Source of the DNA: an uncultured Lamprocystis sp.
Lineage (GTDB): Bacteria > Pseudomonadota > Gammaproteobacteria > Chromatiales > Chromatiaceae
Length of the DNA: 36,023 nucleotides
Assembly: GCF_903933125.1 (NCBI RefSeq)
Contig: NZ_CAIZIZ010000534.1
Location: 1 to 36,023, forward strand
Reading direction: 5' to 3'
Under the pieces are notes generated by a model. That model was not told the DNA's origin. It made no database searches and saw only the letters and a program-made list of their open reading frames with translations. Positions 6,967-16,016 of this stretch are shown piece by piece; position 1 is the stretch's first letter, and each line of letters opens with the position of its first letter. The translations under genes and the position numbers were made by a program.

Positions 6967-9711
6967 TCACCTCCCCCCCGGCAACCCCGGTAACACCCCA
7001 CCCCACGCCGCGCTCCCGGCATCCAGCCGCAACTGCTCGGCGTCCAACCCATCGACCCGCTCGGTGCTGCGCTGGGCCGCATTCGCCCGCTGCCCATCCA
7101 CCGCCAAGGCGCTGCCGCTGCCGGTGAGGGCATCGATCCCGAGCTTGTCCAGGGTCGGAAAATGCCCGGTCTGCACCAGGATCGCCAACCACTCGTCGAG
7201 GTTCACCCGACTCCAGTCGACCCGACTGAAGTCCGCCACGTCGATCCCCAGGCAATCCGGGGCCTTGGGGTCCCCCCAGTCGCGTCCCAACTGCGGCCGG
7301 ACTTGTTCGTTGAGGATGCGCGCCAACGGGGTGTTGAAGCAGCAGTAGGCATCGCGCTTCTCGATGCAGATCCCCAGGACATCGCTGCGGCAGTAACCGC
7401 CGACCCGAACGCAAGACTTCAGTTCCCGCTTGGCCCCCAACTCGAACTCATCCTGCTCGCAGGTCCAGATCAGTTTGATCAGGACCATCACGATCTGGTA
7501 GATCGCATAGGCCCACATGACCACACTCAGGATGCTCCCGATCAGCGGGGCGAACGCCACCCCGCCGTTGGCCGCCACACCATTGGTCACCGCGGCACCG
7601 GCGCCGTCCGCCGCCACAAACAGGGTGTTGGCCGCGGCATCGCCGAAGACCTGCGCCGTCCACTCGGCCGTCTGCATCATCAGACCGTCGGTGACTTCCG
7701 CCAGCCCGGCGTTCAGGGCCGAGTCCGTGGCCGCCGCCGTGGTGTTGCCCATCAGGGTGTTGGCGGCCGAGGAAAAGGCTTCGGTCACCGCACTGTAGGT
7801 ATCGGCGATCGGACCGCGCAGGGTCTCCCAGGCGCCGCGCACGGCGCTGCCACTGTCCAGACCCATGACCGCGTTGTCGAGCTTCATGGTGGCGAACACC
7901 AGGGTCAGATAGTCGCCCAGCGCGGCATTGCCCGGCGTGTTGCAGCAGTTGACGATGCCGCCCACCGCCCGCTTACACTCACGGGGCTCGCCGGAGAAGA
8001 CCACACAGCGCCCACCGGGGTCGCACTGCAGGTCGGCGGCCGCCATCTGCGCGGCCTGCAGGGCGGCAACCGCCTTGGCGAAGTCCGCCGATTGCTCGCC
8101 CGGGAAGGTCACGCATTCGGTCCCCAGACAGCGGACCGGTCCGGCGCAGTCCATGGTGGATCGCCGGTCGAGCACCGGGATGGCGTGGAGCGTCCCGCAG
8201 TCCCAGGTCTCCTCGTGCAGGTAACAGTGGCCGTTGGCATCCTGCGCCCCCTCCACACAGACGGACTTGATGAAGCCGCACTGCGGATTCTGCTCAAGCT
8301 CGGTGCAATCGGTCGGGCTGTTCCCCTCATTGAACGGGCATTGCGCATGGCCTTGGGGGTCGGTCCAGCACGCCATCTGGCCGCGGTTGAAACCCGAGCA
8401 GTCGGCGGATACATCGAGCTGGGTGCAGAACGGGCTCTGGCTGGGGATGGGCGATGGCGGAAAGTCCCCGGCACAGAGGGGCGCGCCGGCACCGGCGTAG
8501 CACCCGTTGCCGTCCAGCGCCGGGGCACCACGACAGGTGATGCTGCCCTGGCAGAAACCGCCATTCACCGCCAGGGCGTTGGCCATGGCGACGCACTGGG
8601 GGTTGTCCGACCAACCGCGGTCCTGCACCAACGGCGGATGCCTCAGGGTGACGGTCACGGTGTAGGCGGCGGAGGCCCGCCACCACTCCCGTGGACCCGT
8701 GGTGCGAAAGCTGTAGTCGTTGCCGATCGTGAAGGAGGCGCCGTCCTTCAGCTGCGCAGTCCAATCCAGGGTGATGTCGGGGCGATTCACCTGGTCGAAC
8801 GTCTCGGTGCTCGCATCCGCGAACGCATACCCATCGAACGCGACGGTGTAGCGCTCGGTATATTGATCGATCTGGAACCACAGCGACGGGGCTGCGCGCG
8901 CCGCAATGGAGACCGACGCCGCGCTGATCCAGCTGCTGTCGCTGACCGTGTAGCCGAAGGTCTGGGGTGCGGCGTACGGCGGGTAGTTGTTGCCCATCAG
9001 TTCGTGCGGCGTCTCCGCATGGCGATAGACGACCTGGGTGCAGCCGCTCCCACAGGACTGCATCGTCGCCCCGCCCCAGGTGGTGACCAGGGCCACGATC
9101 GTATAGTCATGGAACAGCGAGCAGGACCCGCCACGGTCCTCCAATCGGTCGCAGGTCCGATAGTCCGGGACATGGGTGTGCCGCTCACTCTGATTGAAGC
9201 TGGTGTTCACCGAGCAGTCCGCGAAGGTTCGGCTGATCTCGGCGAAGTGGGTGTTCACGTCGTCGGTCTGGGACCACAGGGGGTCCAGGCGCATATCCGG
9301 ACGGGAGTGGTCGACCGTTTCGCGCAGGGTGCGGTAGGCCGCGCCGGTGGCGGAATCCTCGCTCAGCAGGCCGGATTGGGCGTGCTGGCCCTGGACGATG
9401 GTCCCGGTATCATTCCCGAAGAGCGCGCTGAAATCGCCGGGGTTGCCGTTCTGCGAACCAGGAAACAGGGTGCTGAACGACAACGCGCCACCGGGGGTGC
9501 CGGGAAACAGGCTCAGGGTGTTGCCGCTCGCGGTCGGCACCGCGAAGGCGTTGCGCGCCTGGGTGCCCGCGGCCTGACCGACCTGTGCCGCGTCCTGCAA
9601 GGCATCGCCCCACACCAGCGCCCAGGGAACCCAGGCGACGGCAACGCTCAAGGCACCGGCAAGAACCCGAGTCCCCCAGCCCCGGCTAGAAGACCGACAG
9701 ACAGCAGTCAT
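6967..9711 (-). CDS. traN: TraN-like mating-pair stabilisation protein (F-type T4SS)
   Basis: This 914-residue secreted protein has a signal sequence (about 1-33) and is very cysteine-rich, as expected for TraN, the outer-membrane adhesin that stabilises mating pairs. Cys-dense stretches include CSVNTSF, CDRLEDRGGSC and many CxxC-type pairs in the central third. The C-terminal region holds a hydrophobic stretch (IGSILSVVMWAYAIYQIVMV) and CVRVGGYCRSDVLGICIEKR followed by DAYCCFNTPLARIL, typical of the TraN family. It follows TraU in the canonical order and its start overlaps the traU 3' end by 26 bases. It is longer than F TraN (about 600 residues) but in the range of ICE-type TraN. It is the last gene of this T4SS cluster; traF/traH/traG do not follow. 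Confidence 0.9.
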   Translation of the reverse strand: MTAVCRSSSRGWGTRVLAGALSVAVAWVPWALVWGDALQDAAQVGQAAGTQARNAFAVPTASGNTLSLFPGTPGGALSFSTLFPGSQNGNPGDFSALFGNDTGTIVQGQHAQSGLLSEDSATGAAYRTLRETVDHSRPDMRLDPLWSQTDDVNTHFAEISRTFADCSVNTSFNQSERHTHVPDYRTCDRLEDRGGSCSLFHDYTIVALVTTWGGATMQSCGSGCTQVVYRHAETPHELMGNNYPPYAAPQTFGYTVSDSSWISAASVSIAARAAPSLWFQIDQYTERYTVAFDGYAFADASTETFDQVNRPDITLDWTAQLKDGASFTIGNDYSFRTTGPREWWRASAAYTVTVTLRHPPLVQDRGWSDNPQCVAMANALAVNGGFCQGSITCRGAPALDGNGCYAGAGAPLCAGDFPPSPIPSQSPFCTQLDVSADCSGFNRGQMACWTDPQGHAQCPFNEGNSPTDCTELEQNPQCGFIKSVCVEGAQDANGHCYLHEETWDCGTLHAIPVLDRRSTMDCAGPVRCLGTECVTFPGEQSADFAKAVAALQAAQMAAADLQCDPGGRCVVFSGEPRECKRAVGGIVNCCNTPGNAALGDYLTLVFATMKLDNAVMGLDSGSAVRGAWETLRGPIADTYSAVTEAFSSAANTLMGNTTAAATDSALNAGLAEVTDGLMMQTAEWTAQVFGDAAANTLFVAADGAGAAVTNGVAANGGVAFAPLIGSILSVVMWAYAIYQIVMVLIKLIWTCEQDEFELGAKRELKSCVRVGGYCRSDVLGICIEKRDAYCCFNTPLARILNEQVRPQLGRDWGDPKAPDCLGIDVADFSRVDWSRVNLDEWLAILVQTGHFPTLDKLGIDALTGSGSALAVDGQRANAAQRSTERVDGLDAEQLRLDAGSAAWGGVLPGLPGGR

Positions 9712-10738
9712 TCCAGCGCCACAACAGGTACAGATGGTGCTCGCCCGGACCCGGGATGCTGCGCCACTCGCCCCAGCGGAAGGTACTTTCGCCGATCACA
9801 TGGGCGCGCTGGGTCTCGGGCAGCGGATAGAACATCGACAGTTGGTACTGGCTCTTCTTGATGAAGGGGTCGATGGGGGCACCGCAGGCGGCATCCGCGC
9901 CCATGGTGCGGCGTGCCAGCCCCCGGCGATGCAGGGCCGCCAGCGAGCGGGCCGCATCCAGACTGGTCTCGCGCGGCAGGGAGCCCAGGCTGGGCTGCAC
10001 CCCGGTGAAGGGGTAGAGGTGTCCCCAGGTTCCCGCACACCAGAAGAGTTCGTCGATCGGGCTGCCCGCGGTCGCCGCGGCACCGTCGGCCAGACAGGCG
10101 GCCAGGGCCACCGGATTGGCCAACCAGGCGGCTTCCGGATTGACGAAGAACGCCAGCTCCGCGCTATTCCAGGTCGGGTCGAGCTCCGACAGGTAGAGGA
10201 TGTCGAAATCCATCAGGGCATCGGCGTTGCACCGGTCCTCGAAGAACAGATCGAGCAAGATCAGCAGAGGAAAGGCGTACCAGTGATAGTGGTGGAAGGC
10301 GATGTCGTCCGTGTTGTAGGCACCCTTGCCCTCGGTCCCGAGCAGACGCCGGCTGCCCAGCGGCAAGCGGATGCCGCCGAGAGCCGGGGAGCAGCCGGGA
10401 GCCGCGGTCAGCTCCACGATCCGCGCCGGTTCCCACATCCCGATGGTCATCCCGGGGTGCGGAACCCCCAGGGTGTCAGGGCAGGAACACAGGGGTTGGT
10501 CCGAGGCCCCCGCCGGCACCCGCCCGCCGCCGATCGGCATCCCGGCGATGCGCACCGGGAACAGGCAGGCCCAGCAGATATCGGTGATCAGCTTGCCGGA
10601 GAAGAGTTGGGCGTCGGGACAGCCGGGGTCGGATGCGCGCGCCGTGGCGCAGACAACGACCAGGCACAATGCCACGAGCATCACCGGCTGCGACCGCACC
10701 CGACCGCCCGAACTTGGCACCGCCCGGAGCCCCGCCAT
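9686..10738 (-). CDS. traU: TraU, conjugative pilus assembly protein
   Basis: The 350-residue protein has a signal sequence ending near ARA-SDPG and the hallmark TraU segment LFSGKLITDICWACLFPV. Further family features are the Cys-rich CSCPDTLGVPHPG region with GMTIGMWEPARIVEL, and the C-terminal LYLLWRWNDCCLSVF. TraU is a periplasmic protein required for F-pilus assembly and DNA transfer. The start ATG at 10738 shares one base with the traW stop (TAATG), so translation is probably coupled. An internal ATG at residue 20 is a less likely start. Confidence 0.93.
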   Translation of the reverse strand: MAGLRAVPSSGGRVRSQPVMLVALCLVVVCATARASDPGCPDAQLFSGKLITDICWACLFPVRIAGMPIGGGRVPAGASDQPLCSCPDTLGVPHPGMTIGMWEPARIVELTAAPGCSPALGGIRLPLGSRRLLGTEGKGAYNTDDIAFHHYHWYAFPLLILLDLFFEDRCNADALMDFDILYLSELDPTWNSAELAFFVNPEAAWLANPVALAACLADGAAATAGSPIDELFWCAGTWGHLYPFTGVQPSLGSLPRETSLDAARSLAALHRRGLARRTMGADAACGAPIDPFIKKSQYQLSMFYPLPETQRAHVIGESTFRWGEWRSIPGPGEHHLYLLWRWNDCCLSVF

Positions 10739-11979
10739 TACCGCGCCTCCGGCCCGCGCTCGGGCGGGACCTCGCGCACCAGGAACACCCGTCCCTGCGC
10801 CTCGACCAGGGCCGGGACCCGCTCCAGGGCGAAGCGGGCGCGCACATCGGGCGTCAACAGATAGACCGGGGCATCCAGGCGGTCCTCGACGGCGCGCAGG
10901 CCCTCCCAGCCCTGGGCGCGGTCGAGCCCGGACGCCAGGTACAGCGGGCGCGGCCCGGCGGTCTCGCCCAGCCGCTGCGCGGTGAGGACCTGGCCGGGGT
11001 CGGCGGCATCGAAGACGATCAGGCGCTGGGTAAAGGGCAGATGCGCCAGCGGGTTCACCGTCTGGCCGGCCTGGATCAGTTTGGTACCGTCCGGCAGCAC
11101 CAGGTCCGCGCTGGCGGTGATGGTGGGTTCGATGGTGCGCTCGCGGGTTTCCCTGACCGTGGGAAGCGCCTCGAACGCGGCGCGGTGCCAGTAGCGCTTG
11201 TTTGCCGCCTCGCGCAGGGCACCGAGGTCGAGCGCGGCCAGACGCCGTTGCAACTCCTCGATCAGGTCCGGCTCGCTGATAGCGACCAACGGCCCGCGCA
11301 CCCCCAGGTCACCGTGGGCACCGGTGCGGATGTGCTGGCGCAGCCAGTCCGGGGCGGACAGCCCGGTGACCCGGGCCACCACCCCGTCGGGACCGGCGGC
11401 AACGATGACCGGGGCGGTTTCGACGGCGTGGTCGCGGAATGGTGTGGGATCGAGTTCGACATTGGGCAGCGGATCGATGCCGTCCAGGAGCGCATGGATC
11501 GCGCGAATGGCATCCATCAGGCGCTCGCCGGGCGCGACGCCGCGGAAGACGATGCGCACGTCCGCCCCCGCGGCCTCGCGGAAGATCGCCCGCAGGGCCT
11601 CGGTGCCGAGCGCGCGGGTGACGAAGACGGTGTAGATAACCCCCTGCGTAGTGGGTTGGCCCGCCGCCAACGCCGCGGCGGCCGTGTCAGCACCGCACAG
11701 TTGGCCCAGGTCGCGGCACGCGGCAACGTCCGGCGGGGTCGCCTGCATCCGCGTCAGGGACTCCTTCCCCAGGGCTTCGCCCGCGGCGGTTGCGGCGGGG
11801 TCCTGGGTTTGGTGCAACCACGCCGGCAGCGGCGCCGTCTCGGCCGCGGAGCCGATGGCCTGGGCCTGGTCGCGCAAGGCACGCAACCCCTCGGGATCGC
11901 CAGCGGCGCGTGCGAATGGCGCGCTGAGGGTCGCCAGGATTGCCACCAGCGCCAGAACCAGCGTATCAATAGAGCGCAT
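10738..11979 (-). CDS. traW: TrbC-TraW fusion, F-type pilus assembly protein
   Basis: This 413-residue exported protein joins two F-type assembly proteins. After a signal sequence, residues about 110-215 match TrbC: IYTVFVTRALGTEALRAIF, VRIVFRGVAPGERL and LDPTPFRDHAV. Residues about 240-405 match TraW: ISEPDLIEELQRRL, EPTITASADLVLPDG, QAGQTVNPLAHLPF and VPALVEAQGRVFLV. In plasmid F the two are separate genes and interact in the periplasm; TrbC-containing TraW proteins are known from ICE-type clusters, so the fusion is recognised biology. The start overlaps the traF stop by 14 bases. The stop overlaps the traU start. Confidence 0.9.
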   Translation of the reverse strand: MRSIDTLVLALVAILATLSAPFARAAGDPEGLRALRDQAQAIGSAAETAPLPAWLHQTQDPAATAAGEALGKESLTRMQATPPDVAACRDLGQLCGADTAAAALAAGQPTTQGVIYTVFVTRALGTEALRAIFREAAGADVRIVFRGVAPGERLMDAIRAIHALLDGIDPLPNVELDPTPFRDHAVETAPVIVAAGPDGVVARVTGLSAPDWLRQHIRTGAHGDLGVRGPLVAISEPDLIEELQRRLAALDLGALREAANKRYWHRAAFEALPTVRETRERTIEPTITASADLVLPDGTKLIQAGQTVNPLAHLPFTQRLIVFDAADPGQVLTAQRLGETAGPRPLYLASGLDRAQGWEGLRAVEDRLDAPVYLLTPDVRARFALERVPALVEAQGRVFLVREVPPERGPEAR

Positions 11980-12472
11980 AGGCCCGCCCCAGGATTTGCG
12001 CCATCGGCAGCGGCCCCCAATAGCGCGAGTCGAAGCTGTCGGGTGTGCCGCCCATCATCCAGACCGCATCCGCCGGGACGGATTGTTCCCGGACGAAGGC
12101 CTCCGGCAGTTGCCCCAAGGCGGGGGCCAATGCCAACCCCTCCCCGACCGGCACCCCGTTCACCGCCGTCCGCTCGGGCGTCACGGCAACGTGATCCCCG
12201 GGCAGTCCCACCAGCCGCTTGACCACGATCTGGCCAGGGGCGAAGAAGGGCTGCATGGCCACCCCGGCGAAGAAGCTGAAGGTTGCACCCCTCTCGGGCT
12301 GCCGGTCGTAGCGGTCGATCAGCCAGACGCTGTAAGGCGGCAGGCACTTGTGCACCTGGCTGTCGATGCCGATGCGAAAGCGGGTGCCCAGGTAAAGGCC
12401 CAACGCGGCGAGAATGAGCAGAGCCAGTACGGCGCGGACGAGGAAGCGGCGTGACGCCATCCGGTTGATCAC
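11966..12472 (-). CDS. traF: TraF-like S26 family signal peptidase of the T4SS
   Basis: This is a predicted inner-membrane peptidase of 168 residues if it starts at GTG 12472. That start overlaps the trbI stop and has AGGAGG seven bases upstream; ATG 12460 is the alternative but has no well-spaced ribosome site. One N-terminal helix (about 12-29) is followed by an S26 fold with the general-base region IVVKRLVGLPGD (Lys85) and a C-terminal SFDSRYWGPLP. At the nucleophile region, which in RP4 TraF-type enzymes is Ser-x-Pro-x-G, this protein has KCLPPYSVW, with Cys43 at the aligned place and Ser48 five residues later. CLP variants may occur in related ICE TraF/TrhF proteins; I am not certain of their catalytic status. 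Family members mature pilin or other T4SS proteins. Confidence 0.83.
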   Translation of the reverse strand: MINRMASRRFLVRAVLALLILAALGLYLGTRFRIGIDSQVHKCLPPYSVWLIDRYDRQPERGATFSFFAGVAMQPFFAPGQIVVKRLVGLPGDHVAVTPERTAVNGVPVGEGLALAPALGQLPEAFVREQSVPADAVWMMGGTPDSFDSRYWGPLPMAQILGRAYALY

Positions 12473-12852
12473 GGGCGCCCCTCCTGACCAGGCGCTTCCG
12501 GTCCGGTACGGACAACGAGCGCGGCTGGGGCCTCGACCACCGCCTGGCGGTCGAGCACCAGCACCCCGCCATCGGCCAATCGGCGCGCGAGCGCCCGCTG
12601 CCGGGCGATGACCGCACCGACCTGATCGGCGGGGAGTCCCTGTAGCACGTCGCGGGCGTCGAGGATGATGACCGGCGGGCGAGTTGCGAGGTCCGCGACG
12701 AGCGGGCGGACCTGGAGCCAAGCGCCCAGATAGCCGCTGGCCAGCGTGCAGAGGCAGACGCACAGACCCAGCAGCAGCCCGCCGACCCCGATTCCCGGCC
12801 GGCGCGCAGTCTCCGGCGCTGCCGAGCGTTCCGGGAACGCGTCAGGCCCCAT
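12469..12852 (-). CDS. trbI: TrbI-like F-type T4SS protein
   Basis: This 127-residue protein (F TrbI is 128) has a single membrane helix near residues 22-42. A periplasmic part follows with PVIILDARDVLQGL and ARRLADGGVLVLDRQAV, matching the TrbI pattern of a short beta strand, helix and the closing VLDRQAVV-like strand. TrbI influences F-pilus outgrowth and retraction. Position between traC and traF(S26)/traW is the canonical one. The ATG at 12852 overlaps the traC stop by 11 bases and follows a GGGGGG stretch. A longer frame from 12888 lies wholly inside traC and is less likely. Confidence 0.8.
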   Translation of the reverse strand: MGPDAFPERSAAPETARRPGIGVGGLLLGLCVCLCTLASGYLGAWLQVRPLVADLATRPPVIILDARDVLQGLPADQVGAVIARQRALARRLADGGVLVLDRQAVVEAPAALVVRTGPEAPGQEGRP

Positions 12853-15244
12853 GACCGGCCCCCCGTTGCAGCAACCGATCGATCGCATCGCGCACCGTCA
12901 GCCCCTCCCGGCGTAACGCCCGAATCGCCGACACATCGTTCGGCCGCGTGCTGTAGAGCAGGCGCCGGAACGGATCCACCACCAGTCGGCCGATGCCCGC
13001 GCCGCGGTCGGTGAGGACCATGATCTCGGAATAGGCACCGGGGACCGTGTGCACCGATTTGAGCAACTCCGCACCGGCCTCCGACATCGGTAATCGGTTC
13101 TCCGCGCGGAGTTGATCGATGGCTTGGGATGGCTGGGCCAGCAGCAAGGTGTGGGCGCTGTTGTCGGCAATCGCCCGGCCGGTGGGGTTGGTGTAGAGGT
13201 CGTTGAGGCTTTGGGTGACCGTGATCGCCGCCCCGAAGTATTTGCGGAAGCGTCGGTACCCCGCCTCGATGAACTTGGCCACGTCGCCCTGGGTCAGCAG
13301 GTCCCAGGCCTCGTCGATGAACACCAGCTTCGGCTGGCCGCGCTCCCCCAGGTACATCGCCTGCTGGATCTGATAGATCAGGATCAGCAGGATGACCTGC
13401 TGCAGGTGCTTGCGACCTTTCAGTTCCTCCAATTCCAGAACCACCAGGTTGGCGTTGAAGGCGATGGTGTTCTCGCCATGGAAGAAGCGACCGTACTCGC
13501 CGGCCGACGAGAAGGGATACAACTGCTGACCGACATCGTTCAGGCGCAGGTCCTCACAGGCGGCCAACGCCTCGGCGATGGCGTCGATGGTCATGGCGCG
13601 GCCCCGTGCATCCCACTGGGTCTTGAGCACGCGCTTCAACCCGGCAGTCTGGAAGTCGGTCAGCGGCTCGGTCGGCGCGGCCATGGCGGTCACCAGGGCG
13701 GCGATGACATCGGCCTCCTCGGCCCAGTCGACGATCAGGGCGAAGGGATTGATCGAGAGTTGGGCGTCGCGCGTGAAGGCGATGAACTGCCCGTCCAGGG
13801 CCTCGCACAGATTGAGATAGGAACGCCCCACGTCGATCACCCAGCACCGGCCGCCGACACTCAGATTGGTGGCAATGACCTCGTTGGCGAGGAACGACTT
13901 GCCCGAGCCGGAGGAGGCGGCGACCACCGCGTTGTAGTTGGTCGCCGAGTCGAACAGGTTCAGGTCCATCAACTGTCCGGCGCGTCCCACCAGTTGCAGC
14001 ACCGCCTCCCCCGTCCCCTTCCAGTCGCCGAACACCGGCAGCAGGGTCGTCGCGTGGCTGGCGGCCATGGTGCGGTAGCGCATCAAGTGCGGGATGGCGT
14101 CGCGGTCCGCCCCGAACGGCAGACAGTGCAGGAACAGCGGCAGCGCGAAATACTGGTCCGGCATGACCTGGAACCCCAGTTCGCGCCAATAGGTGCGCAG
14201 ATTGGAGCCGGCCGCGGTCGCCTCCGCCAGGGGGGTGAACAGGAGCAGGCCCAGATAGCACTGGACCGGTCGGTCCCCGTTGTCCAGACAGTGGAACAGG
14301 GCGTCATAGCCCGCCTTGGTGCGGCCCAGGGCGGGCAGATAGTTGACCATGGGACCCAGGGCCTGGTGCGTCGCCCATTGCCGCTTGGCGGTGAGCGTGA
14401 CCCGTGCCGCTTCCGGGTCGGGGAAGCGCACGGTCAGACTCACCAGCACGTTGTGGCGAATCCCCCGCGTCCCGGACACCACGTCCCCCAGATACCGCGA
14501 CGCCAACCCAAAGGCCACCCGGTCGGGGAAGCGCTTGACCGAGAAGGCTTGGGCGCGGTGCGCGCCCAGGGTGATCCCGGTGGCATCGCTCTCCAGGGCG
14601 TGGGTGAGATCCAGAAACTGTTCGCGGATCAGCCGGTGCGGATCGCACTCGGGGACGATGCGATCGCGCCAGCCGGCCCGCGGGTCCCAGTTGAGCAGGC
14701 TCGACATGATGCGTACATAGCGGTCCGCATCGAGCGGCACCGGCCGCAGCCCGGCCGTCGTGAGCACTTGCTGCGCGGTGGCGAACAATTCCGCCGCCTC
14801 GCGGTGTTCGTGCGCGCTGGGCAGCGCATCGGCCAGCGGCAGCTTGACGGTGACGATGACCTGAAGATCGCGCAGCCGCAGGTCGCTGCCCGGTCCCAGC
14901 GGCGCTTCGGCGCCCGCCCGCAGGAACGCCACGGACCGCTGCGTCGCCTCGCGCAGCAGTTCATCCCCATGCCCAAGGCGCAGCGCCTGCATCCGCGCCA
15001 GCTTCTCTTCCAGATCGGGCGAGGCCCACAGCACGACCTGCAGCAGGGTCTCGGGCGGCCAGTCGAGATTGAGCAGCACCGACAGCCGGTCAGCCTGGGC
15101 GCGATCCGCGCTCGCCAGCGGCTCGCAGACATAGCCGAAGCCGAGCGAGCGGTCGTCGAGGAAGAACAACTGCCGGTCCGGAGCATAGGCCAGCACCGGA
15201 AACAGTTCGGCCGCGCGGGGGCCGCGAAAGTGGCGGTGGATCAT
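12842..15244 (-). CDS. traC: TraC, T4SS ATPase (VirB4 family)
   Basis: This 800-residue protein is the VirB4/TraC-type ATPase that powers pilus assembly at the inner membrane. Walker A is SSGSGKS (446-450) and Walker B is LVFIDEAWDLL (640-650). TraC-specific features are the N-terminal FHRG-type start (HFRGPRAAELFPVL), DVGRSYLNLCEALDGQFI after the P-loop, and ITVTQSLNDLY with a Gln sensor near 685. I chose ATG 15244 because it overlaps the upstream stop as ATGA. The frame upstream to 15304 only shadows that upstream gene. The length is close to F TraC (875). All motifs appear intact, so the ATPase should be functional. Confidence 0.95.
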   Translation of the reverse strand: MIHRHFRGPRAAELFPVLAYAPDRQLFFLDDRSLGFGYVCEPLASADRAQADRLSVLLNLDWPPETLLQVVLWASPDLEEKLARMQALRLGHGDELLREATQRSVAFLRAGAEAPLGPGSDLRLRDLQVIVTVKLPLADALPSAHEHREAAELFATAQQVLTTAGLRPVPLDADRYVRIMSSLLNWDPRAGWRDRIVPECDPHRLIREQFLDLTHALESDATGITLGAHRAQAFSVKRFPDRVAFGLASRYLGDVVSGTRGIRHNVLVSLTVRFPDPEAARVTLTAKRQWATHQALGPMVNYLPALGRTKAGYDALFHCLDNGDRPVQCYLGLLLFTPLAEATAAGSNLRTYWRELGFQVMPDQYFALPLFLHCLPFGADRDAIPHLMRYRTMAASHATTLLPVFGDWKGTGEAVLQLVGRAGQLMDLNLFDSATNYNAVVAASSGSGKSFLANEVIATNLSVGGRCWVIDVGRSYLNLCEALDGQFIAFTRDAQLSINPFALIVDWAEEADVIAALVTAMAAPTEPLTDFQTAGLKRVLKTQWDARGRAMTIDAIAEALAACEDLRLNDVGQQLYPFSSAGEYGRFFHGENTIAFNANLVVLELEELKGRKHLQQVILLILIYQIQQAMYLGERGQPKLVFIDEAWDLLTQGDVAKFIEAGYRRFRKYFGAAITVTQSLNDLYTNPTGRAIADNSAHTLLLAQPSQAIDQLRAENRLPMSEAGAELLKSVHTVPGAYSEIMVLTDRGAGIGRLVVDPFRRLLYSTRPNDVSAIRALRREGLTVRDAIDRLLQRGAGHGA

Positions 15245-15582
15245 CGGGACGCTCCGTTCGCGGTCCCGGTGAGGCGGATCACCGGGGGCAGGTAGGACAC
15301 CCATTCGGCACCCGCGCGCTTCACCAACTGGCGGGCCCGCGCCGCCGTGCAGGGGGCGAGCGGGCGGTCGCCGGGGTCACGGACCAGCACGCGGTCATGG
15401 GCGGACCGCCGGGGCGCCAAGGCCGCGGCCAGCATCCGGTCGCGCTCGACCGGCGACAGCGGGGCGAGGACGGACCACACCACGGCGGGGACGGTGATTG
15501 AATGACGGGGCATGAAAGCCGGGTTGCCGTCGACGGTTTCCCGCCGGTGCTCGGCCGGGATGGGCCGGTGATTCCCGCGCAT
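15241..15582 (-). CDS. Small protein of unknown function between traA and traC
   Basis: I do not recognise this protein. It is 113 residues from ATG 15582, or 90 from ATG 15513. The longer form begins 5 bases after the traA stop and has GC-rich third codon positions throughout, which favours it slightly. Visible segments are HSITVPAVVWSVLAPLSPVE (a short amphipathic stretch), an Arg-rich middle and WVSYLPPVIRLTG near the end. No signal sequence or membrane helix is clear. The stop overlaps the traC start as ATGA, so it is probably translated in step with traC and is a real part of the T4SS operon. Confidence 0.6.
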   Translation of the reverse strand: MRGNHRPIPAEHRRETVDGNPAFMPRHSITVPAVVWSVLAPLSPVERDRMLAAALAPRRSAHDRVLVRDPGDRPLAPCTAARARQLVKRAGAEWVSYLPPVIRLTGTANGASR

Positions 15583-15587
15583 CTGGC

Positions 15588-15926
15588 CTAGGCCACGATC
15601 GGCAGCGTCGCCGAGACCGTGGCGTCGATGATGTCGGGGGCCAGGAACAGCCCGGTGCCCGCCGCCACGCCCATGACGAAGCCCATCACCGAGCCGCGGG
15701 TCACGCCCGCCACCAGGCCGACGATGATGAACACGGCGGCGATGACGCGGCCCAGAAAGCCGGTCATCCAGCCGGTCAGGGTGGTGTAGAGCGGGGTGAA
15801 CTCGGCGCCGCCGGTACCGGCGACGGCGGTGTTCGCCACCAGCATGGCGGCGCCGAGTGCGCACAGCGCAAGCAGCAGGGTCAGATGCCGGGGCGACGGC
15901 CCGGCTAGAAGTGCGATTGGTTCCAT
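15588..15926 (-). CDS. traA: TraA-type conjugative pilin precursor
   Basis: This 112-residue precursor has a long leader with a hydrophobic core (about 15-33) and a likely cleavage after NTAVA (residue 36). That gives a mature protein of about 76 residues with two hydrophobic helices (about 58-76 and 82-98), the classic F-type pilin plan. Features shared with ICE-type TraA are the TLTGWMTGFLGR segment and LAPDIIDATVSATLP close to the C-terminus. I chose ATG 15926, preceded by GAGGAG with a short 4-base spacer; ATG 15938 is also possible but lacks a ribosome site. It follows traV and precedes the small unknown gene. Mature pilin is probably processed by a signal peptidase; F TraX-type acetylation cannot be judged here. 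Confidence 0.85.
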   Translation of the reverse strand: MEPIALLAGPSPRHLTLLLALCALGAAMLVANTAVAGTGGAEFTPLYTTLTGWMTGFLGRVIAAVFIIVGLVAGVTRGSVMGFVMGVAAGTGLFLAPDIIDATVSATLPIVA

Positions 15927-16016
15927 CGATCTCCTCATCTTGAAGGTTGGGGTTACGCGTATGCCGGTAGACCGGCGGCCGATTGCCCGATGCGAGGCAC
16001 CGGACCACGGTGTTCT

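Noticed and set aside
7162-9861. 899-residue open frame on the + strand opposite traN
   Set aside because: It is the complement of a GC-rich real gene; its translation is rich in Gly/Arg/His with no domain, and traN on the other strand has clear family motifs.
10633-12222. 529-residue open frame on the + strand opposite traU/traW/traF
   Set aside because: It is a GC-driven shadow crossing three real genes on the other strand.
11966-12763. Long 265-residue version of the TraF peptidase
   Set aside because: The first 97 residues are an Arg/Pro-rich shadow of trbI; GTG 12472 with a well-placed AGGAGG is a better start.
13112-15295. 727-residue open frame on the + strand opposite traC
   Set aside because: It mirrors the codons of traC, which has intact ATPase motifs. 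Composition is Gln/Arg/Gly-rich without recognisable domains.
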